A stretch of 40,957 nucleotides of DNA. It comes from Paracoccaceae bacterium. Its GTDB lineage: Bacteria; Pseudomonadota; Alphaproteobacteria; Rhodobacterales; Rhodobacteraceae. The position numbers were made by a program, and so were the translations under genes. Each line of letters opens with the position of its first letter. Within the stretch, counting starts at the first letter, position 1. Shown piece after piece: positions 35,248 through 40,957 of this stretch. Location: NCBI GenBank assembly GCA_019090795.1, contig JAHRVG010000129.1:1-40957 (forward strand), read 5' to 3'. The notes below the pieces were generated by a model. The model saw only the letters and a list, made by a program, of their open reading frames with translations, did not search any database and was not told where the DNA came from.

Positions 35248-35725
35248 TCTTGCTGACGCTCAGCAGTGTGTCACCAACACTCAGCGGGCTGTGATCATTG
35301 GCATTCAAAGAGACTGTGACATCGACCTCGCCTTTGGGCAGGGTGCCGATGTGCATCCAGCCACCGTAAAGGCGGCCCAGCTTTTGCCCGTTGATGTAAA
35401 CATGGGCATGGCCCTCGCCATCAGCATTTGCCATTGAGGCATGTTCAGGGGCGAAAAGGAAATTGGTGGTTTTGACCTCCAGATTCCAGCCAGCCATCGG
35501 GTCTTTGTGCAGGGCTATTGCCAGCGTAGGGGCATTTTCATCTGCTGCAACAGAGACAGCCGTGTCGTGATGATCACCGTGATCATCGTGGTTTATTTCG
35601 GTTTCGGCCACGTCGTGGCTGTGATCGTGGCTATCGAGCGTAACACCATTGGCGGCAGCCAGCAAAAACCCGAGACCGCCGCCAAAAAACAGGCCGATAA
35701 TCAGGAGAGACAGGGATCGTTGCAT
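35231..35725 (-). CDS. His-rich membrane-anchored or periplasmic protein in the cbtBA operon
   Basis: 164 aa; no named family recognised. Residues 5-25 are a signal peptide or N-terminal anchor with no clear cleavage site. Residues 32-54 form a His/Asp-rich segment (SHDHSH, HDDHGDHH; seven His). The rest is a beta-rich domain with a conserved-looking set LFAPEH, GEGHAHVYING, GRLYGGWMHIG and NANDHSPL (His95, 106, 108, 125, 145), suggesting a folded metal site. AAGGAT lies 7 nt before the ATG, 10 nt after cbtA. Likely periplasmic cobalt binding for CbtA/CbtB, by operon context only; copper or zinc handling is an alternative. Confidence 0.8.
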   Translation of the reverse strand: MQRSLSLLIIGLFFGGGLGFLLAAANGVTLDSHDHSHDVAETEINHDDHGDHHDTAVSVAADENAPTLAIALHKDPMAGWNLEVKTTNFLFAPEHASMANADGEGHAHVYINGQKLGRLYGGWMHIGTLPKGEVDVTVSLNANDHSPLSVGDTLLSVSKIIQVE

Positions 35726-35735
35726 TGGGTTATCC

Positions 35736-36416
35736 TTAGATTTCGTTTTCGCGTTGCCAGAAATAGGCGCAGAACAAGCCGAGCATTACCCATGCAGCAA
35801 GGCCTACCCCCAGCGCGCGGCTAGCGAATATTCCGGCGAGTTCGGGGGGAACAGGGCCGGTGAATGTGTCAGGGTGCGGTGCGCCGATTATGTGGGGCAT
35901 CAGCAGCAATACTACGGCAATGGCCCAGACAGACCAGTTTTTGCCAAAAGCGATCAACCACATGGCAAGGGCGGAAACCGCGACGGTTCCAAACCACCAC
36001 ACTTGGCGTAGGGCCACGTCTGCGGCGGCGGAGCCGGGCAGTTCGGGGGGCAGGCCGAACGCGGGCAGGAAGTGCACAGCAAAGAACCCAGCAACACCCC
36101 AGAGCAAGCCATTGCGGGGCGTGATTTCGGCACCGCGGTCCTGGGCAGCAGCCATCATGGCGATCACTATCAGGGCGTAGCCGGTGTAAACCAAGGCTGT
36201 GAACAGAATGCTGAGGCCGTCACGAACCAGATTGATTCCGTTGATATCAGGGCGTTTCCCATGACTGGCATCCGCGCCGAAATGAACCAACGCGCCACTT
36301 TCATACAACTCTGCATGCAGCAAAACTGGTTGCACAAAGTACAATTGCAGCAGGGCGGCAATCAGCCCTGCTGCAAAGCCAGCGAATAACGCGCTGGTCA
36401 CGATACGTGTAAACAT
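35736..36416 (-). CDS. cbtA: CbtA cobalt transporter subunit
   Basis: 226 aa with about five to six hydrophobic helices and few charged residues. The CbtA family was predicted as a cobalt importer because it is paired with CbtB and preceded by B12 riboswitches. Characteristic segments are AGLIAALLQLYFVQPVLL (about 16-33), HFLPAFGLPPELPG (about 115-128), RQVWWFG and MPHIIGAPHP (about 172-181), where several His could be transport ligands. It starts 3 nt after the cbtB stop and is followed by the His-rich gene. Confidence 0.92.
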   Translation of the reverse strand: MFTRIVTSALFAGFAAGLIAALLQLYFVQPVLLHAELYESGALVHFGADASHGKRPDINGINLVRDGLSILFTALVYTGYALIVIAMMAAAQDRGAEITPRNGLLWGVAGFFAVHFLPAFGLPPELPGSAAADVALRQVWWFGTVAVSALAMWLIAFGKNWSVWAIAVVLLLMPHIIGAPHPDTFTGPVPPELAGIFASRALGVGLAAWVMLGLFCAYFWQRENEI

Positions 36417-36419
36417 GGC

Positions 36420-36584
36420 TTAGTGGCAGGGGAAACCAGTTGCGTGACGCACATCATGTGCCGCATCATGCAAAGTTGTCGCCTGTACGTGCCCAGCAAC
36501 AGTGATTAGGCCAAGGCCCAAAACAGCAGCTGCAATGATGGACATAAAGCCGGTGGCGGCGCGTGTGGTTGTTTTCGTCGTCAT
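36420..36584 (-). CDS. cbtB: CbtB cobalt transporter subunit (54 aa)
   Basis: 54 aa, easily missed because of its size. It has one transmembrane helix (about residues 13-31) and a C-terminal His motif HDAAHDVRHATGFPCH (residues 39-54), the hallmark of CbtB and a probable metal-binding site. AGGAG lies 7 nt before the ATG at 36584. It is the first gene after the cobalamin riboswitch, with a hairpin (36599-36616) directly upstream of the ribosome site, and is tightly followed by cbtA. Confidence 0.93.
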   Translation of the reverse strand: MTTKTTTRAATGFMSIIAAAVLGLGLITVAGHVQATTLHDAAHDVRHATGFPCH

Positions 36585-36598
36585 ATCAATCTCCTATT

Positions 36599-36827
36599 GC
36601 TGTCACTCCCGACAGCATCGGTTAAAGTTACGCCGGGCTGGTCTCCTGACTCGCGGGTCGAGGTGTTTGCAGACCTTCCCAGCATTGCTGCCAGTGGCAT
36701 GTTCAGCGCACACTCTCCGCATACAGTCGCGGGGGCGGTTGTGGTTTTAGACCCCGGATTTCGGTCCGTCCTATCCACATTCCCATTTCATCCCCAAGCG
36801 CGTGGCGCATTTCAGGGGAACCTTGCA
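36599..36827 (-). promoter_or_regulatory. Cobalamin (B12) riboswitch with downstream hairpin
   Basis: On the minus strand, in order: GGTTCCCCTGAAA near the 5' end (about 36825), CCGCCCCCGCGACTGTA (about 36738-36722), the core GCCACTGG (36698-36691) with GCTGGGAAGG after it (36682-36673), and the B12 box AGTCAGGAGACCAGCC (about 36650-36635). These match the conserved cobalamin aptamer elements. A 6-bp hairpin GCTGTC / GACAGC (36599-36616) then abuts the cbtB ribosome site at 36591-36595, consistent with translational control. Expected effect: cobalamin binding turns cbtB-cbtA-His-rich gene off. The on/off switch pairing is not resolved. Confidence 0.92.
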
Positions 36828-36840
36828 CCCTCCTTTTGCG

Positions 36841-37118
36841 CGATTCCTGGCGCTTGGGTCAAGAGTAAACACGCTTGGGCAAGTTGAAAAAACTAACGAT
36901 TGTTTGGTTGCAAGCCCGTAAATTGTGGCAGCCATGAAGCGCCGGAGGCGTATAGGCACGCACCCTACTGTTAAACTTTGCTGATAAGGCAATTTGCAAC
37001 CAATATCTTGTGGATAACATGCAATAAACCGCAAGATACGGGGATTTTTAGTTGACTCCGGCGATTATGCTGGGAATCTTAACGGTTCAAGCGGAATCAC
37101 TACGGGAACCCTGTCCCA
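36841..37118. other. 278-bp non-coding gap between cbtB riboswitch and smc
   Basis: No gene is supported. It must hold the promoter that drives the riboswitch leader on the minus strand (a TTGACC lies near 36860 without a convincing -10) and the smc promoter on the plus strand. A GCCTCCGGCG element is at 36940-36950 (minus). The rest is AT-richer than the genes. Confidence 0.6.
37052..37080 (+). promoter_or_regulatory. Possible smc promoter
   Basis: TTGACT (37052-37057) and AATCTT (37075-37080) are 17 bp apart, about 39 bp before the smc start. The -35 is good and the -10 is weak, which is common in alphaproteobacteria. Confidence 0.35.
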
Positions 37119-40100
37119 TTGCAGTTCTCCAAACTACGTCTGACGGGCTTTAAGAGCTTTGTGGACCCAACCGAGCTGATAATCTCGGATGGGCTGACGG
37201 GGGTTGTGGGGCCGAACGGCTGCGGTAAATCCAATCTGCTGGAGGCTTTGCGGTGGGTGATGGGCGAGAACCGCCCCAAGGCGATGCGCGGTGGGGGCAT
37301 GGAGGATGTGATTTTTGCGGGCGCAGAATCACGCCCTGCTCGCAATTATGCCGAGGTTGCGCTGACGCTGGATAACCGCGAGCGGCTGGCCCCTGCGACG
37401 TTCAACGATCAGGATAATCTGGAAATTATCCGCCGAATTACGCGGGACGCAGGATCAGCTTTCAAGGCCAACGGCAAAGATACCCGCGCGCGAGATGTGC
37501 AGATGTTGTTTGCTGATGCTTCCACGGGTGCGCATTCGCCGGCATTGGTTCGGCAAGGGCAAATTGCGGAGCTGATTAACGCCAAGCCAAAATCGCGGCT
37601 CCGTGTGCTGGAAGAGGCGGCTGGGATTTCGGGTCTATACCAAAGGCGCCACGAGGCGGAGTTAAAGCTGAACGGGGCCGAGGGTAATCTAGAGCGGCTG
37701 GATGATGTAATTGAACAGCTTGAAAGCCAGCTTGCCAGCCTTGCGCGGCAATCCAAACAGGCGCAGCGGTTTCGGCGGATTCTGGAAGAGCTGCGCCAGT
37801 CCGAGGGGCTGTTGTTATACCGCCGTTGGCGCGAGGCGGATATGGCACGGGCCAGTGCCGTCGCGGCCTTGCTGGAGGCGACCAAGCTGTCCGGTTTGGC
37901 GCAGAAAGCGGCATCCGGTGCTGCGCGGGCACGGCTGGATTTTGAGGGCAAAGTCCCGCCGTTGCGCGAAGAAGAGGCGATTGCGGGGGCGGTTGTGCAG
38001 CGCTTGTTGGTGGAGCGCGACACGCTGAGCGACCAAGAGGCGCGGGCCAAGGCGACAGTTGACACGTTGCAGTCGCGGATCGCGCAACTGGGCAAGGATA
38101 TCGACCGAGAGAGCGGTTTGAACAAGGACGCAGAGGAAACCATTTCGCGTCTTGATTGGGAACAGCAGGCGATTGAAAAGGCTTCCAAGGGGCAAGATGA
38201 TCGCACAGAGGCCGCGAACGCGGCGGCGCAGGATGCGGCGGCTGTGATGCAGGAACAGGAAAGCGTGCTGGATCGCCAGAATGAGGATGTGGCACGTTTG
38301 GCGGCACGGCATCAGTCGGCGCATCGCCGGTTCGCCGATGCTAAATCGGTGCTGGACAAGCGCGAGGAACAAAGCGGCGCGGCAGAACAGGCGGTTGTGC
38401 GTGCGCGTGATGGTGTGGCGCAGGCGGAACTGGCGCTGAGCGAGGCCAGCAACACCCACAACATCGCCCAGCAGGCAGCACTTCAGGCCGATGTGGATTT
38501 GCAAGCGGTTGAGGCGCAGCGGGCGGATGCTCAGGCAGCGGATGGTGATACGCGGGCCGTTCTGGCTGAGGCAGACGGTGAGGCGAATGCTTTGAATGCC
38601 GAGGTACGGGCCTTGCAAAAGGTGATCGCGCGGGATCAGTCGGGGGGCGAACAATTGCTGGACCGCGTGCGCGCGGCCAAGGGGTATGAGGCAGCCCTTG
38701 GGGCGGCGCTTGCGGATGATCTGAAAGCGCCGATCGTGGGGGCCGCCGACCCATCCGGTTGGGTTTCATTGGCGGATTATGATTCTGCGGCACCTTTGCC
38801 CGGGGGCAGTGAGCCGCTGGCAGGGTTTGTGAACGCGCCGGATATTTTGAATCGCCGTTTGCAACAGACGGGGCTGGTGGCGCGCGATGCGGGGGCGGCT
38901 TTGCAGCGATTACTGCAACCGGGCCAACGTTTGGTCAGCGTCGAGGGTGATTTGTGGCGCTGGGATGGATACCGTGCCGGTGCGGACGATGCGCCGTCAG
39001 CTGCGGCCCTACGCTTGCAGCAAGTGAACCGACTGGAAGAATTGCGCGAGGCCTATGGCGCGGCGGATGCGCGGGCAGTGGCGGTGCGCGGGAATTTTGA
39101 TACGGCACACGCGGCGTTGCAGGCGGTAATTGCAGCGGACCAAGAAGCGCGGCGGGCGCGCAAGGTGGCGGATGATACGGCAACTGCTACAACGCGAAGG
39201 ATGTCGCGGGCTGAGGCGGATCGCGACATGTTGCTGGGCAAGGTCGAGACCCTGACATTGGCCCAAACGCGGCTGCTTGAGGAAACGCGCGCGGCGCAAC
39301 TGGCACTGCGCGAGGCGGAAACCGGTGTGCGTGATCTGGGGGATCTGGATGCAGCGCGCGGCAATATTGAATCGCGCAAAGTGGCGGTAGAGGCGGCGCG
39401 GATGACCATGCTGTCCAAGCGCGCCATGTATGACGAGGTGCGCCGCGAGGCCGAGCAGCGCACCAAACGGCGGCAGGAAATTATCAAAGAGGTCAGCGGT
39501 TGGCGGCATAGGTTGCAAACTGCGGGGCAGCGGATTGCGGAATTGGCCTCTCGGAAAACCGAGTCAGAGGCGGAGTTGAAGCAGGCAACGGCGGCCCCGT
39601 CTGAAATTGCGGCCAAGCGGGATGAGTTGGGCAATGCGATTGCTGTTGCCGAGGCACGCTTAAAGGGGGCGTCCGATGGGCTGGCTCTGGGCGAAACGGC
39701 ATTGCGCGAAGCGGTACAGGGCGAGCGGGATGCAGAGCGTGGGGCGTCGGATGCACGCGAGGCGCGGGCGCGGGCAGATGCGGTTGCGGATGCGGCACAG
39801 GTGCAGGTGGACACGGCGGCAGATCGTATTCGCGAGGAAATGGAGATCTCCCCCGAAGCGCTGCTAGAGCAGTTGGAATCAGACCCCGAGCAGATGCCCC
39901 CTGCACAGATGATCGAAAATGACGTGGCACGTTTGCGCCGTCAGCGCGATGCCTTGGGCGCGGTGAACCTGCGCGCAGAGGAGGATTCCAAAGAGGTTGC
40001 CGAGGAACGTGATACTTTGGTGGCCGACAAGGAAGACCTGCATGAGGCTATTGGCAAGCTGCGCACCGGAATTGCCAGTTTGAACAAAGAAGGCCGAGCC

Positions 40101-40574
40101 CGGTTGTTGGCGGCTTTCGACGAAGTGAACGCTAATTTTGCCCTGCTGTTTAAACACCTGTTCGGAGGCGGCGATGCGAATCTGGTTCTGGTCGAGAGTG
40201 ACGACCCGCTGGAAGCTGGCCTTGAGATCATGTGCCAGCCTCCGGGCAAGAAGCTATCGACCCTATCCTTGCTGTCAGGCGGGGAACAGACCCTGACCGC
40301 AATGTCGCTGATCTTCGCGGTATTCCTTGCCAACCCCTCGCCGATTTGTGTGCTGGACGAAGTCGATGCGCCACTTGATGATGCGAACGTCACGCGGTTT
40401 TGTGATCTACTTGACGAGATGACCAAGCGCACCGACACGCGGTTCCTGATCATCACCCACCACGCGGTGACCATGTCACGGATGGATCGCCTGTTCGGGG
40501 TGACCATGGCCGAGATGGGGGTCAGTCAACTGGTGTCGGTTGATCTAATTCAGGCCGAGGGGTTGATTGGGTAA
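37119..40574 (+). CDS. smc: Chromosome segregation protein SMC
   Basis: 1151 aa ATPase of the bacterial condensin, working with ScpA and ScpB to organise and segregate the chromosome. The N-terminal head has LTGFKSFVDPTEL and Walker A GPNGCGKSN (31-39). Long Ala/Glu/Arg-rich coiled coils flank a hinge around 505-640. The C-terminal head holds the ABC signature LLSGGEQTLTAMS and Walker B VLDEVDAPLDD. The start is TTG at 37119 and gives the conserved N-terminus; no nearby ATG fits. It converges on the LysR-type gene with 26 bp between. Confidence 0.96.
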   Translation: MQFSKLRLTGFKSFVDPTELIISDGLTGVVGPNGCGKSNLLEALRWVMGENRPKAMRGGGMEDVIFAGAESRPARNYAEVALTLDNRERLAPATFNDQDNLEIIRRITRDAGSAFKANGKDTRARDVQMLFADASTGAHSPALVRQGQIAELINAKPKSRLRVLEEAAGISGLYQRRHEAELKLNGAEGNLERLDDVIEQLESQLASLARQSKQAQRFRRILEELRQSEGLLLYRRWREADMARASAVAALLEATKLSGLAQKAASGAARARLDFEGKVPPLREEEAIAGAVVQRLLVERDTLSDQEARAKATVDTLQSRIAQLGKDIDRESGLNKDAEETISRLDWEQQAIEKASKGQDDRTEAANAAAQDAAAVMQEQESVLDRQNEDVARLAARHQSAHRRFADAKSVLDKREEQSGAAEQAVVRARDGVAQAELALSEASNTHNIAQQAALQADVDLQAVEAQRADAQAADGDTRAVLAEADGEANALNAEVRALQKVIARDQSGGEQLLDRVRAAKGYEAALGAALADDLKAPIVGAADPSGWVSLADYDSAAPLPGGSEPLAGFVNAPDILNRRLQQTGLVARDAGAALQRLLQPGQRLVSVEGDLWRWDGYRAGADDAPSAAALRLQQVNRLEELREAYGAADARAVAVRGNFDTAHAALQAVIAADQEARRARKVADDTATATTRRMSRAEADRDMLLGKVETLTLAQTRLLEETRAAQLALREAETGVRDLGDLDAARGNIESRKVAVEAARMTMLSKRAMYDEVRREAEQRTKRRQEIIKEVSGWRHRLQTAGQRIAELASRKTESEAELKQATAAPSEIAAKRDELGNAIAVAEARLKGASDGLALGETALREAVQGERDAERGASDAREARARADAVADAAQVQVDTAADRIREEMEISPEALLEQLESDPEQMPPAQMIENDVARLRRQRDALGAVNLRAEEDSKEVAEERDTLVADKEDLHEAIGKLRTGIASLNKEGRARLLAAFDEVNANFALLFKHLFGGGDANLVLVESDDPLEAGLEIMCQPPGKKLSTLSLLSGGEQTLTAMSLIFAVFLANPSPICVLDEVDAPLDDANVTRFCDLLDEMTKRTDTRFLIITHHAVTMSRMDRLFGVTMAEMGVSQLVSVDLIQAEGLIG

Positions 40575-40600
40575 TATATCCAAATCCCGATCACGCGACC

Positions 40601-40957
40601 TTATTCGTTTGCGGCAAACCGCATGAATGCCCTGATGGCCCTGACCTCGCCGCGTTGTTTCATGCACACTAGGGTTTCGCTCATCTGGATATCCACGTCT
40701 TTCAATGTCACCTGAATCAGCCTAGCGTCATGGCCGAATTCTGCCATTGATACAAAGCCGATACCCGCGCCCGAGGCCACCACTTCGCGCATGGCTTCGC
40801 GGCCTTCAATTTCAATGGCGGGGCGCAGTTTGACGCCCTGAGCAGCGGCAGCGTCTTGCAGCTTTTGGCGGGTTTCGGCCGAGACGTCATCAAATGTGAA
40901 AATGCGGTGATCCGGCAATAATCGTCCGCGGCTTATCCCATACTCGGAATCGCCGGG
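40601..40957 (-). CDS. LysR-type transcriptional regulator, C-terminal part (partial at window edge)
   Basis: 119 codons are visible without an upstream stop, so the gene continues past the right edge. The segment is the second half of a LysR substrate-binding domain: AIEIEGREAMREVVASGAGIGFVS is the ligand-pocket helix and strand, and a CMKQRGEVRAIRAFMRFA helix ends it. The N-terminal helix-turn-helix is outside the window. A TTG at 40918 could be read as a start, but the sequence before it continues in frame and in character. The target and ligand are unknown. Confidence 0.85.
   Translation of the reverse strand, partial: PGDSEYGISRGRLLPDHRIFTFDDVSAETRQKLQDAAAAQGVKLRPAIEIEGREAMREVVASGAGIGFVSMAEFGHDARLIQVTLKDVDIQMSETLVCMKQRGEVRAIRAFMRFAANE

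Noticed and set aside
1-40957. Search for CRISPR arrays, tRNA/rRNA genes, insertion sequences, prophage or attachment sites
   Set aside because: No regularly spaced repeats, cloverleaf-like gaps, transposase, integrase or target duplications were seen; gaps between genes are short and accounted for.

Overview
The window reads as ordinary chromosomal DNA of an alphaproteobacterium, most likely a marine Rhodobacteraceae (Roseobacter-group) member. This rests on family content and gene order, not on a database search. Clues are the rpoZ-rsh-DUF2062-pdxJ-acpS-lepB-rnc-era-DUF1491-recO string, the chvI-chvG-hprK-rapZ-EIIA-HPr operon divergent from pckA, a long-form methylsuccinyl-CoA dehydrogenase of the ethylmalonyl-CoA pathway, and the aerobic cobaltochelatase CobN. 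Coding density is high and many genes overlap by 1, 4 or 8 nt. GTG and TTG starts are common. I found no rRNA, tRNA, IS element, prophage, CRISPR array or toxin/defence island.

Layout. 1-5.6 kb: the first codons of a MobA-like protein and fdhD on the minus strand; azlCD on the plus strand; a PatB/MalY-type C-S lyase on the minus strand; then def, a catalytically degenerate def paralogue, fmt and a small GlsB/YeaQ-type membrane protein. 5.6-8.9 kb (minus): trxC, rnhA, a methyltransferase and ispH, then a separately terminated NYN-domain gene. 8.9-17.6 kb (plus): folK, rpoZ, the ppGpp synthetase/hydrolase, DUF2062, pdxJ, acpS, lepB, rnc, era, DUF1491 and recO. 17.6-23.1 kb: a META-domain lipoprotein, an AEC transporter, methylsuccinyl-CoA dehydrogenase, a LysE exporter and pckA. 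23.4-28.7 kb (plus): chvI, chvG, hprK, rapZ, mannose-type EIIA, HPr and an acyltransferase that may be SalA (aminolipid synthesis). 28.7-36.8 kb: an unknown membrane protein, then a cobalt/cobalamin locus made of cobN, a GNAT enzyme, cobW, a divergent DUF1636 protein, a His-rich anchored protein, cbtA and cbtB behind a cobalamin riboswitch. 37.1-40.6 kb: smc. The right edge cuts a LysR-type regulator.

How parts work together. def, the def-like gene and fmt handle N-formylation of initiator Met and its removal. The ChvG/ChvI block joins an envelope-sensing two-component system to a PTS phosphorelay with no sugar permease, HPr kinase and RapZ, and it faces pckA across 350 bp carrying GTAAC repeats. 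The cobalt locus couples B12-sensed cobalt import (CbtAB) to metal handling (CobW, DUF1636, the His-rich protein) and insertion into the corrin ring (CobN).

The most interesting items are the PDF paralogue that has lost its metal-ligand Cys and catalytic Glu, the His-rich third member of the cbtBA operon, the candidate ChvI operator, and the unknown two-TM Cys/His protein next to cobN.
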